A stretch of 64,000 bases of DNA from Thermohalobaculum sp039805905 (GTDB lineage: Bacteria > Pseudomonadota > Alphaproteobacteria > Rhodobacterales > Rhodobacteraceae), in the NCBI GenBank assembly GCA_039805905.1, contig JBDIVM010000011.1:62001-126000 (forward strand), given 5' to 3'. Below the pieces are notes generated by a model. That model was not told where the DNA came from. It made no database searches and worked only from the letters and a program-made list of their open reading frames with translations. The position numbers were made by a program, and so were the translations under genes. Of the stretch, positions 54,601 to 63,029 are shown piece after piece (within the stretch, counting starts at the first letter, position 1; the number at the start of each line of letters is the position of its first letter).

Positions 54601-55983
54601 ATGGGAAAATCCGCCATGATCAAGTCCGAGATCACCAGCCGGGAGCCCGGCACGGCCCGCCCCCGCCTCGCCGCCTTCCGCGACGACGAGCACGGGGGTT
54701 ACATGATCTGGTCGCTGCTCTGGTTCCTGGTCTACTGCGGCATCGGCGGCCTGGCGGTCGACATTTCCGACGCCTACCGCAACCAGACCGTGCTTCAGTC
54801 GACGGCGGACGCCGCCGCCCTGGCGGCAGCGATGTCGCTGCCGGACCAGGCCGATGTTGAATCCGAGGCACTGCTCTATTCCGGCAACAACATGGAGCCG
54901 GGCGTCCACGGCACGGTGCTGACCCAGAGCGACGTCCAGTTCGGCACCTGGGACTTCGCAGCGCGCACCTTCACCCAGGGAAGCATCTCGCCCAACGCGG
55001 TGCGGGTTGTCACGCGGCGGTCGGACGACAACGCGAACCCGGTTGCGATGACCGTGCTGGGCATCATCGCGCTGTTCGGCGCCGACCCGCGCTGGAACAT
55101 CGCCACCGAGGCGGTGGCCGTCCGGACCTTGTCCGAATGTGCGAATGACGGTTTCATCGCGATGAACCGCGTCGATGTCAACGGCAACAACGATCTCCTG
55201 AACAACATCTGCCTGCACGGCCAGAATGCCGGCGTGGACCTCCAGAACCACAACATGTTCGAACCGGGCGTCCAGGTCAGCATGCCCGATCTCGGGATGC
55301 TGCCCGACCGCAGCAACCTCTTCGACATGAACCCGGGGCTCGCCGACGCACTGCGCGAAGGCGACATGTGGCCGAAGGACGTCGAGCTTCTCGGAGCCTA
55401 TGTCTCGGAACTGCGCACGCTCGATGGCGGCTACAACCCGAAATGGCCGTTCATGTACCGGCCGGACGGGAACGGCAGCTACCTCATGCCGGCGAAGGTG
55501 ACCGCCAACAGCCTGCCCGGAACGGTGCAGCCCTTTACTGTCTACGACATCAGTTGCAACGGCCAGCTCAGCCTCGGCCAGGGTCTGGTGCTGTCGAATG
55601 TTGTCATCATCGCCGACTGCCGGATCCACGCGGCGGCGGACCTGAGCGCGGGGGACGTGGTGCTCGCCTCGACCTACAGCGGTAACAACGCGGCAATCCA
55701 GATGGCGGCGCAGGCGCAGCTCGGTCTTGACGACGGCTGTGCGCCCGGGGGCGGTGTCGAGCTCTATGCGACCGGCGACATCCACATTGCCGCTCAAGGC
55801 GATTACAACGGTCTGCGGATCGTCGCCGGAAACGATGTGGCCTTCACCGCCAACAATACCGGCATCCAGGGCATTTCCGTTCAGGCCGGCAATGACATCG
55901 ACTTCACCTCGAGCAACGAGTTCGGCCTCTGCTCCGGCGGCGTTCCGGGACCCTTCGCCTGGCACTATCGCCTGGTGCAGTGA
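54601..55983 (+). CDS. TadG-like pilus assembly protein
   Basis: The 460-residue protein has a Tad N-terminal domain: a basic start, DDEHGGYMIWSLLWFLVYCG, a membrane helix, then GLAVDISDAYRNQTVLQSTADAAALAAA in the typical TadG order. The long C-terminal part has QVQ-type short strands and repeated V/I-rich loops (LVLSNVVIIADCRI, GDIHIAAQGDY, NDVAFTANNT, GNDIDFTSSN), suggesting a right-handed beta-helix. It is presumably periplasmic. No secretin, ATPase or prepilin peptidase genes are present here. Confidence 0.78.
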   Translation: MGKSAMIKSEITSREPGTARPRLAAFRDDEHGGYMIWSLLWFLVYCGIGGLAVDISDAYRNQTVLQSTADAAALAAAMSLPDQADVESEALLYSGNNMEPGVHGTVLTQSDVQFGTWDFAARTFTQGSISPNAVRVVTRRSDDNANPVAMTVLGIIALFGADPRWNIATEAVAVRTLSECANDGFIAMNRVDVNGNNDLLNNICLHGQNAGVDLQNHNMFEPGVQVSMPDLGMLPDRSNLFDMNPGLADALREGDMWPKDVELLGAYVSELRTLDGGYNPKWPFMYRPDGNGSYLMPAKVTANSLPGTVQPFTVYDISCNGQLSLGQGLVLSNVVIIADCRIHAAADLSAGDVVLASTYSGNNAAIQMAAQAQLGLDDGCAPGGGVELYATGDIHIAAQGDYNGLRIVAGNDVAFTANNTGIQGISVQAGNDIDFTSSNEFGLCSGGVPGPFAWHYRLVQ

Positions 55984-56126
55984 CGATCTGCCGGCCGCAG
56001 CCATCCGACTCCGGCGGAGACGATGGCGTCCGCGCGGTCTCGTCGGCGCGGGTGCAATCGGCCCGAGACAGCGGCAGGAGGCTGTGCTAACGCTCGGCCG
56101 CAGCCCGCTGACCCGAGGAACCGCCC

Positions 56127-57290
56127 ATGCTCCGCCCTGCCGCCTCGATTTCCCGCCTCGGCACCGAATCCGCCTTCGAGGTGCTTGCCCGCGCCCAGAA
56201 GCTGGTGCGCGAGGGCAAGGACATCATCAATCTGGGCATCGGCCAGCCCGATTTCCGCACGCCCGAGCACATCGTCGAGGCCGGAGTGAAGGCGCTGCGT
56301 GACGGCCACCACGGCTACACCCCCGCGAACGGCATCCCGGCGCTGCGCGAGGCGGTGGCCGCCGACCTCCACCGCCGCCACGGAGTCGAGGTCAACCCCG
56401 ACCATGTCGTGGTGGTGCCCGGCGGCAAGCCGACCATGTTCTTCGCCGTGCTGATGTTCGGCGAGCCCGGAGCCGAGATCATGTATCCGAATCCGGGCTT
56501 CCCGATCTACGAGTCGGTGATCCGCTTCTCGGGCGCGAAGCCGGTGCCGATCGCGCTCGAGGAGGCGAACGGCTTCGCCTTCTCGGCCGAGGCGGTGCTG
56601 GCGCAGATCACCCCCGCGACCCGGCTCATCATCATCAACAGCCCGGCCAACCCGACCGGCGGCGTCACGCCCAGGGCCGAGATCGACCGGCTGGTCGAGG
56701 GGCTGGCGGCGCACCCCCATGTCGCGATCCTCTCGGACGAGATCTACAGCCAGATGCTCTATGGCGGGCGCGAGCATGCCAGCCTGCTGCAGTATCCGGA
56801 GATCCGGGACCGGGTGATCATGCTGGACGGCTGGTCCAAGACCTATGCCATGACCGGCTGGCGGCTCGGCTATGCGGTCTGGCCCGAAAGCCTGGTGGCC
56901 CACGCGACGCGCCTCTGCATCAACGACCACTCCTGCGTCAACGCGCCCACGCAATATGCCGGTCTCGCGGCGCTGACCGGGCCGCAGGACGCCGTGGCCG
57001 AGATGGTCGCCGCCTTCGACGAGCGCCGCCGCATCATCGTCGCGGAGCTGAACCAGACGCCGGGCTTCCGCTGCGTCGACGCGGGCGGCGCCTTCTACGC
57101 CTTCCCGAACATCGAGGGCACCGGGCTTTCGGCCCGCGAGGCGCAGGACCGGTTCCTGTACGAGGCCGGAGTGGCGACCATCGCCGGCACCAGCTTCGGC
57201 GCCTGGGGTGAAGGTTACCTTCGGTTCTCCTACGCCAACAGCATCGACAGCATCCGCGAGGCGATTCGACGGATCCGCGCCTGCGTCTGA
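56127..57290 (+). CDS. class I/II aminotransferase (aspartate-type)
   Basis: The 387-residue PLP aminotransferase has GIGQPDFRTPEHIVEAG at the N-terminus, HHGYTPANGIPALREAVA, INSPANPTGGVTP, LSDEIYSQMLYGG (the Asp on the pyridine N) and DGWSKTYAMTGWRLGY with the PLP Lys. It transfers amino groups between amino acids and 2-oxo acids. The ribosome site is CGAGGAACCGCCC. It stands alone and ends in a hairpin region. The exact donor is not clear. Confidence 0.88.
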   Translation: MLRPAASISRLGTESAFEVLARAQKLVREGKDIINLGIGQPDFRTPEHIVEAGVKALRDGHHGYTPANGIPALREAVAADLHRRHGVEVNPDHVVVVPGGKPTMFFAVLMFGEPGAEIMYPNPGFPIYESVIRFSGAKPVPIALEEANGFAFSAEAVLAQITPATRLIIINSPANPTGGVTPRAEIDRLVEGLAAHPHVAILSDEIYSQMLYGGREHASLLQYPEIRDRVIMLDGWSKTYAMTGWRLGYAVWPESLVAHATRLCINDHSCVNAPTQYAGLAALTGPQDAVAEMVAAFDERRRIIVAELNQTPGFRCVDAGGAFYAFPNIEGTGLSAREAQDRFLYEAGVATIAGTSFGAWGEGYLRFSYANSIDSIREAIRRIRACV

Positions 57291-57296
57291 GGCGTA

Positions 57297-57333
57297 CCGC
57301 GGCACCAAGCCGAATGGATTCGGTGCGCCGCGG
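57297..57333 (+). terminator. large imperfect hairpin after the aminotransferase
   Basis: CCGCGGC at 57297-57303 pairs with GCCGCGG at 57327-57333, with an inner GCACC/GGTGC or CCGAA/TTCGG helix between. It begins 6 bases after the stop. There is no long T tract, so it is a likely but unproved transcription stop. The remaining bases to 57536 show no gene. Confidence 0.4.
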
Positions 57334-57536
57334 CCGTTGAAGTTCGGCAACGGACCCCCCGCAGAGCGAGTTCACCAAGGACATGCGCTGCGCGGCTCCT
57401 GACATCACCGCCGCGATCGGGCTCCGATCACATCGCGGATCGAGGGGCGAGGCGACCCAAGGGGGCTTGGCGCCTGCCCGGCGAGCGCTTAACGTGCCGC
57501 CCGACATGTGCGCACGCACGACGGATTTCGGGGAGC

Positions 57537-58265
57537 ATGCAGATGCGGTTGAAGGGCAATCGGGTGCTGGTCACCGCGGCGGCGCAGGGAATCGGCCGGG
57601 CCAGCGCCGAGGCGATGGTGCGCGAGGGGGCGCGGGTCTTCGCGACCGACGTCAACACCGGGCTGCTCGCCTCGCTCGAGGGCGCCGAGTGCTTCCGCAT
57701 GGACGCGCTGGACCCCGACGACATCCGCGCCGCGGCCGAGCGGGCACAGCCCGACATCCTGGTGAACTGCGCCGGCTTCGTCCACAATGGTACGATTCTC
57801 GATGCCACCGAGGACGAGTGGGACTTCGCCTTCAACCTGAACGTCCGCTCGATGTTCCGCACCATCCGGGCGGTGTTGCCAGGCATGCTCGAGCGCGGCC
57901 ACGGCTCGATCGTCAATATGGCCTCGGCCGCCTCCTCGATCATCGGCGCGCCGAACCGCTGCGTCTACGGCGCCACCAAGGCCGCGGTGATCGGGCTCAC
58001 CAAGGCGGTGGCGAAGGACTTCATCACCCGCGGCATCCGCTGCAACGCGGTCTGCCCCGGCACCGTCGACACACCCTCGCTGCACGACCGTCTTCGCGCC
58101 ACCGGCGACTACGAGGCGGCGAAGAAAGCCTTCGTCGCCCGCCAGGCCATGGGCCGGCTCGCCGAGGCGCACGAGATCGCCTCGCTGGTCGTCTACCTTG
58201 CCTCGGACGAGAGCGCCTTCATGACCGGCCAGGCCGTCGTGATCGACGGCGGCTGGTCGGGGTGA
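57537..58265 (+). CDS. SDR dehydrogenase, probable 2-keto-3-deoxy-L-fuconate dehydrogenase type
   Basis: The 242-residue short-chain dehydrogenase has NRVLVTAAAQGIGRASAEAM (cofactor), FATDV (NAD preference), LVNCAGFVHNGTIL, YGATKAAVIGLTKAVAKDF (catalytic Tyr and Lys) and NAVCPGTVDTPSLHDRL. The sequence style is that of the BDH2/2-keto-3-deoxy-fuconate dehydrogenase group. It is followed 54 bases later by a FAH-type hydrolase. That order is expected for the non-phosphorylative L-fucose/L-rhamnose route, where the two act in sequence. Other acid or sugar-acid substrates remain possible. Confidence 0.8.
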   Translation: MQMRLKGNRVLVTAAAQGIGRASAEAMVREGARVFATDVNTGLLASLEGAECFRMDALDPDDIRAAAERAQPDILVNCAGFVHNGTILDATEDEWDFAFNLNVRSMFRTIRAVLPGMLERGHGSIVNMASAASSIIGAPNRCVYGATKAAVIGLTKAVAKDFITRGIRCNAVCPGTVDTPSLHDRLRATGDYEAAKKAFVARQAMGRLAEAHEIASLVVYLASDESAFMTGQAVVIDGGWSG

Positions 58266-58319
58266 GTGCCCGCACACGCCGGGCCCGGGATGTGACGTAA
58301 CACGATCGAGGAGACCTCC

Positions 58320-59165
58320 ATGAAACTCATGCGCGTCGGCCCGAAGGGGGCGGAGCAGCCGGCCCTCGTGGACGCCTCCGGGGTCATCCGCGACCTCAGC
58401 GGCCATGTGGAGGACATCGCCGGCGAGGTGCTCTCGGATGCGGGCCTCGCGCGGCTCCGGTCGCTCGACCCGGCCACGCTCCCGGCCGTGCCCGCAGGCA
58501 CGCGCGTCGGTCCCTGCGTGGGGCGGATCGGCAAGCTCTGCTGCGTCGGGCTGAACTACTCCGACCACGCCATCGAGACCAACAATCCCATCCCGGCGGA
58601 GCCGGTGCTGTTCGGCAAGGCGGTCACCTCGGTCTGCGGTCCCGATGACGACATCGAGACGCCGCGCGGCTCGGACAGGCTCGACTACGAGGTCGAGATC
58701 GCCATCGTCATCGGCAGGACCGCAAAGAACGTCAGCGAGGCCGATGCCCTCAAGCATGTGGCCGGCTACGCCGTGTTCAACGACGTCTCCGAGCGCAGCT
58801 TCCAGATCCACCGTTCGGGCCAGTGGATCAAGGGCAAGAGCCACGACACCTTCGGCCCGCTCGGCCCGTGGCTCGTGACCCGTGACGAGATCGGCGACGT
58901 CGGGAATCTCGGCATGTTCCTCGACGTGAACGGCGAGCGGCGCCAGACCGGCAATACCCGGACGATGATCTTCGGCATCGCCCGCATCGTCAGCTACATC
59001 TCGCAGTTCATGACGCTCCATCCGGGCGACGTGATCCCGACCGGCACGCCGCCGGGCGTCGCGCTCGGCATGAAGGAGCCGAAATGGCTGAAGCCGGGCG
59101 ACGTGATCGAGCTCGGCATCGACGGACTCGGGCGCCAGCGCCAGACGGTGCTGCCCGAGAACTGA
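58320..59165 (+). CDS. fumarylacetoacetate-hydrolase-family enzyme
   Basis: The 281-residue protein has CCVGLNYSDHAIETN, PVLFGKAVTSVCGP, LDYEVEIAIVIGR (metal-binding acidic triad with Glu and Asp), GYAVFNDVSERSFQIH and GDVIPTGTPPGVALGMK. This is the FAH fold that splits C-C bonds of 2,4-diketo acids. With the neighbouring SDR it likely cleaves 2,4-diketo-3-deoxy-L-fuconate to pyruvate and lactate. The ATG follows GAGGAGACCTCC. Cytoplasmic. Confidence 0.85.
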   Translation: MKLMRVGPKGAEQPALVDASGVIRDLSGHVEDIAGEVLSDAGLARLRSLDPATLPAVPAGTRVGPCVGRIGKLCCVGLNYSDHAIETNNPIPAEPVLFGKAVTSVCGPDDDIETPRGSDRLDYEVEIAIVIGRTAKNVSEADALKHVAGYAVFNDVSERSFQIHRSGQWIKGKSHDTFGPLGPWLVTRDEIGDVGNLGMFLDVNGERRQTGNTRTMIFGIARIVSYISQFMTLHPGDVIPTGTPPGVALGMKEPKWLKPGDVIELGIDGLGRQRQTVLPEN

Positions 59166-59189
59166 ACCGGTCGCAACCGGGGCCGGTTC
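59164..59189. terminator. short hairpin between convergent genes
   Basis: GAACCGG at 59164-59170 pairs with CCGGTTC at 59183-59189 across a 12-base loop. It overlaps both stop regions of the FAH gene (plus) and the TPR gene (minus). It may stop transcription from either side. No T tract is seen. Confidence 0.35.
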
Positions 59190-59784
59190 AGCAGTCCGGA
59201 TCGGCGGCGCAGGCTTCCAGGGCCTTGCGCGTCCCGGGGCCGTAGATGCCGTCGGCGGGCCCGTGGTAGTGCCCCTTGCCCGCCATGTACTCCTGCCACC
59301 AGCGGGCGCGTGGCGCACCATCGAGCATGATTGCCTTCTCCCAGTCCGAGACGGCCTTCCCGTTGGCGCCCAGCGCCTCCCATGCGGCGCCGCGGCTCTG
59401 ATAGGCGCCCGAGTCCTTCGGATTGAGCTTCAGCGCCTGGTCGAAATCCTCGATCGCGCGCTCGTTCCGGCCCAGGAACCGGTAGGCGACGCCCCGGTTG
59501 GTATAGGCATAGGCGAATCCCGGGTCGAGGGCCAGCGTCCGGTCATAGTCCTCGATTGCGCGCGCATGCTCGCCGAGCGCGTTGAAGGCATTCGCCCGGT
59601 TGTAGTGCACCCAGGCCAGTCCGGCACCGGAATACTGCCCCGACTGGATCACCGCAGTGCAGGCACCGACTCCGAGCCCAGGGTCGCCGTTCTGCTCGCA
59701 ATCCTCGACGATGCCCGCACCCGCTGGCCGAGCCAGGGTCAGGACGGCAGCCGCCGCCAGAACGGCCAGGAAACCACAGCGCAT
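59188..59784 (-). CDS. secreted tetratricopeptide-repeat protein
   Basis: The 198-residue protein has a signal peptide (MRCGFLAVLAAAAVLTLARP, cleavage near AGAG). Three TPR motifs follow (AWVHYNRANAFNALGEHARA, AYAYTNRGVAYRFLGRNERA, GAYQSRGAAWEALGANGKA). A C-terminal segment (GHYHGPADGIYGPGTRKALE) resembles a peptidoglycan-binding repeat. It is probably periplasmic, acting as a scaffold. No operon partner is nearby. Confidence 0.78.
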   Translation of the reverse strand: MRCGFLAVLAAAAVLTLARPAGAGIVEDCEQNGDPGLGVGACTAVIQSGQYSGAGLAWVHYNRANAFNALGEHARAIEDYDRTLALDPGFAYAYTNRGVAYRFLGRNERAIEDFDQALKLNPKDSGAYQSRGAAWEALGANGKAVSDWEKAIMLDGAPRARWWQEYMAGKGHYHGPADGIYGPGTRKALEACAADPDC

Positions 59785-59869
59785 GGGATCCTCCGGATCA
59801 GGACAGGGCGGTCAGGATGGCCCGGGTCCGGCCGGTTGGCAACCGCATCGCACGGCCGCGGCGCCCGGG

Positions 59870-61420
59870 CTATCGCCAGAACCGCGGCGCGCGCCTCAGC
59901 GCGCGCCATTCGCTCTGCGCCGAGGCCCAGGCCCCGTCCGCCCGCGCCCGGCTGGCGCCAAGTATCACGCCGATCGCGCGCTGCACCTCGGGGTCGCCGG
60001 CCCCGGGCGCCTCCGGTCCGGCGAAGATCGCCTCGGCCACGGCCAGATCGTTCAGGCTGCCGAACAGGGTCTGCAGTTCCTTCAGCCGTTTCAGGAACGG
60101 GTTGACCAGCTTCTTCGAATGGACCGGACCAAGGAACTCCACCGCATAGCGCAGACGCTTCAGGCGCTTCCGCAGCTCATGGCGCTCGGCGATGGAAAGC
60201 CGCGCGATGCCGCGCGCGCGCTGGCGCACCCGCCGCCAGGTTCCCTCCAGCGCGATCGCCGCCCGCTCCCGCATCGGCCGGGAGAGCGCCTCGGCCTGCG
60301 CCGCATCTCCCTCCCTTACCCAGCCCGCGGTTTCAGCGAAAGCGGCGAGGTCGAGCAGGAACCCCTGCACCCTGCTGCCCCTGAGCGTCTCGCGGAGTGA
60401 CTGCCGCTCGGCTTGCGTGGCGCGTGCCAGCACATCTGCAAGTCGGGCAAACCCCGCGTCCGCCGGGCGCGCCGCCACCTCGGGCAGCACCATCTCCGAC
60501 AGCACCACATCGAGGTCGCGCAGATGCCCGACCGAGCTGCCGAGCCACCGCGCCTCGATGTCCAGCCGGTCGAGCTCGGCGCCACCGATGGCCGGATGCA
60601 TCAGCGCGAAGACCGTCCGCAAACGCCGGAGGCCGACGCGCAGCTGGTGCGGTCCTTCCGGATCATCGCCATGGCCGATCACCAGAACATTCGCCGCAAT
60701 CTGGTTGAGGCACTCGCGAAGCAGTGCCGCCGCCGCCTCTCCGGTGCGCATGCACCGGCGCAGCGCAACGCTCTGGGCGCCGCGCGGCTCCAGCGGCTCG
60801 GCGACGCGCCCCTGCTCGGCGAGCAGAAAGCCACGCTGCGCCTTGGAGAGGGTCGAGAACTCGATCCCGCCCTCGGGGAACAGAAGCCGCGCCGCGCGGA
60901 ACAGCGACGCTGGGGACCCGGAGATCAGCTCCAGCTCCGCCTCGCGCAGCGGCGCGGTCCGGTCCCCCGCGCGAACCTCGCCCACGTCGATCGCGAGCTC
61001 GATCCGCGCACCGTCGTCGAGCGTCAGCTCGCGCCGCGTGCGCCGCATCCGCGTCTCGCAGACCGGCAGAGGCTCAGCATCGCCGAGCCGGCGCCTCACC
61101 TCGTCGCGTATCGCCGGGTCCGGAACCCGGTCGAGATCGAGCCGCCCGGCAGGCACGCGCGATTCGGTTTCCGAGGCGCTCGACAGCCCCGAACGCAGCG
61201 ATCGCCCCGCCTTGACCGTCTGCAGCCACGACCGCCCCTTGCGTCGGACCCGGAGCGCGATGCCCGCCGCCTTCAGGGCGCGATCACTGGAATCGTAATA
61301 GATGCTGTGGAGGGATTCCGTCGATGCCTTGCCACGCCCGAGGCGAAAAAGCTCTGGATTCCTGCGGAGTTGCCGCTCGGTTTGCGCGTTAAGGACGAAC
61401 TTGAGCTCAATCTCCTCCAT
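59870..61420 (-). CDS. CYTH-CHAD protein, putative inorganic triphosphatase
   Basis: The 516-residue protein begins MEEIELKFVL, the ExExK-type CYTH signature. It continues with CYTH strands (YYDSSDRALKAAGIALRVRR, TVKAGR, ARIELAIDVGEV) to about residue 200. A CHAD helical domain follows with conserved His (HGDDPEGPHQLRVGLRRLRT and ERHELRKRLKRLRYAVEFL). CYTH enzymes hydrolyse triphosphate; CHAD domains bind polyphosphate. ATG 61420 is taken; GTG 61426 is an alternative. Confidence 0.88.
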   Translation of the reverse strand: MEEIELKFVLNAQTERQLRRNPELFRLGRGKASTESLHSIYYDSSDRALKAAGIALRVRRKGRSWLQTVKAGRSLRSGLSSASETESRVPAGRLDLDRVPDPAIRDEVRRRLGDAEPLPVCETRMRRTRRELTLDDGARIELAIDVGEVRAGDRTAPLREAELELISGSPASLFRAARLLFPEGGIEFSTLSKAQRGFLLAEQGRVAEPLEPRGAQSVALRRCMRTGEAAAALLRECLNQIAANVLVIGHGDDPEGPHQLRVGLRRLRTVFALMHPAIGGAELDRLDIEARWLGSSVGHLRDLDVVLSEMVLPEVAARPADAGFARLADVLARATQAERQSLRETLRGSRVQGFLLDLAAFAETAGWVREGDAAQAEALSRPMRERAAIALEGTWRRVRQRARGIARLSIAERHELRKRLKRLRYAVEFLGPVHSKKLVNPFLKRLKELQTLFGSLNDLAVAEAIFAGPEAPGAGDPEVQRAIGVILGASRARADGAWASAQSEWRALRRAPRFWR

Positions 61421-61489
61421 GCGCACTGCGTAAGCAACGAAACTGTCACAATCAAGAATTAACGTTCGGCATCCGATGGATTTTCCGGA

Positions 61490-62761
61490 TCAGCTGCGCG
61501 CCACCGCCCGCCAGCCGATATCGCTCCGGCAGAACCCTTCCGCCCAGTCGATCCGCTCTGCCGCCGCATAGGCCCGCGCGCGGGCCTCGGCGATGTCCCG
61601 ACCGGTCGCGGTCACGTTCAGGACCCGGCCGCCCGCGGCAAGGATGCTTCCTGCCGCCGCTTTCGTCCCGGCATGGAACACGGTCACTCCCGGAACTTCA
61701 GCAGCGCGCTCCAGCCCTCTGATCTCGCTGCCTTTCACATAGGCGCCGGGATAGCCCTTCGCCGCCATCACCACGGTCAGCGCGGGCTCCGGCCGCCATT
61801 CCAGCGCCACCTCGCCGAGCCCGCCCTTCGCACAGGCGATCAGCGCCGGCAGCAGATCCGAGGCAAGGCGCATCATCAGCACCTGGCATTCCGGGTCCCC
61901 GAAGCGGACGTTGAACTCGACCAGCCGCGGTCCCGTCTCCGTGATCATCAGCCCGGCATAGAGCACGCCGCGATAGGGCGTGCCGCGCCGCGCCATCTCG
62001 GCGATGGTCGGGCGCACGATCTCGTCGAGCGCCCGGCGCTCCATCTCCGGCGTCATCACCGGGGCGGGCGAATAGGCGCCCATGCCGCCGGTGTTCGGGC
62101 CCCGGTCGCCGTCGAAGGCGCGCTTGTGGTCCTGCGCGGTGGCGAGCGGCAGTACGGTCTCGCCGTCGGTCAGCACGAAGAAGCTGGCCTCCTCGCCCTG
62201 CATGAACTCCTCGATCACCACCTCGGCCCCGGCCGCACCAAAGGCGCCGCCAAACATCTCGTCGACCGCCGCCTCGGCCTCGGCGACCGTCATCGCCACC
62301 ACCACGCCCTTGCCGGCCGCGAGGCCATCGGCCTTGACCACGATGGGGGCGCCCTGCCGGCGCACATGGTCCCGCGCCGCAGCCGCATCCGTGAATCGCA
62401 CCCACGCGGCGGTCGGCGCGCCGCAGGCATCGCAGATCTCCTTGGTGAAGCCCTTCGAGGCCTCAAGCCGCGCCGCCGCGCGCGACGGGCCGAAAGCCGG
62501 GATCCCCGCCCCGGCCAGCGCATCCACCACGCCCGCCGCCAGCGGCGCCTCGGGCCCGACGATGACGAACCCGATGCCCTGCGCCCGGCACCAGGCGGCC
62601 ACCGCCGCGCCATCCTCCGGGTCCAGCGCCACGCATTCCGCCACTGCGGCGATCCCCGCATTGCCCGGCGCGGCGCAAAGCCTCCCGCAGAGCGGGCTCT
62701 GCGCCACCTTCCAGGCCAGCGCGTGCTCGCGTCCGCCGCCGCCAAGGATCAGGATGTCCAT
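61490..62761 (-). CDS. purD: phosphoribosylamine-glycine ligase
   Basis: The 423-residue ATP-grasp enzyme starts MDILILGGGGREHALAWKVA. It has GPEAPLAAGVVDALA, PIVVKADGLAAGKGVVVAMT, EEFMQGEEASFFVLTDG and GVLYAGLMITETGPRLVEFN. It makes GAR in purine synthesis. The start at 62761 is set by homology, but the frame stays open upstream with no stop to 62965 and beyond, giving a possible N-terminal extension (listed separately). It diverges from xseA. Confidence 0.95.
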   Translation of the reverse strand: MDILILGGGGREHALAWKVAQSPLCGRLCAAPGNAGIAAVAECVALDPEDGAAVAAWCRAQGIGFVIVGPEAPLAAGVVDALAGAGIPAFGPSRAAARLEASKGFTKEICDACGAPTAAWVRFTDAAAARDHVRRQGAPIVVKADGLAAGKGVVVAMTVAEAEAAVDEMFGGAFGAAGAEVVIEEFMQGEEASFFVLTDGETVLPLATAQDHKRAFDGDRGPNTGGMGAYSPAPVMTPEMERRALDEIVRPTIAEMARRGTPYRGVLYAGLMITETGPRLVEFNVRFGDPECQVLMMRLASDLLPALIACAKGGLGEVALEWRPEPALTVVMAAKGYPGAYVKGSEIRGLERAAEVPGVTVFHAGTKAAAGSILAAGGRVLNVTATGRDIAEARARAYAAAERIDWAEGFCRSDIGWRAVARS

Positions 62762-62965
62762 GCGTCCGCCCCCGTTTCCGGCCATCCGTGCCGCCTCGGC
62801 GGCCTGCTCCAGCGCCGCCCGCAGCGCAAGCCGGGAGCGCTGAACGTCCGCCATCTCGGCCTTCAGCGCCTGCACCCGCTGGCGAAGCAGGCGCCCGCGC
62901 CAGGCCACCAGTACGGCCGCCGCAAGGAACCCGACCGCGATTAGGCTTGCGAGGGGAAGGTCCAT
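62762..62965 (-). other. in-frame open segment upstream of purD, membrane helix plus coiled coil
   Basis: From an ATG at 62965 the purD frame is open for 68 codons before the accepted purD start. It encodes PLASLIAVGFLAAAVLVAWR (a membrane-helix-like stretch) and a charged helix (LRQRVQALKAEMADVQRSRL) with heptad features, then a Gly-rich joint. This composition looks like a real small membrane protein. It could be a separate peptide or an N-terminal anchor on PurD. No stop codon separates them. Confidence 0.4.
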
Positions 62966-63029
62966 TGCGCCACTCTCGGCCTGCCGAGCGACGGCCCGCC
63001 TCAAAGGGACCGCGACCAGAAGGACCGCG

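Noticed and set aside
53947..56004. A 685-codon open frame on the minus strand
   Set aside because: It is antisense to the Tad-type genes and has a composition typical of shadow frames.
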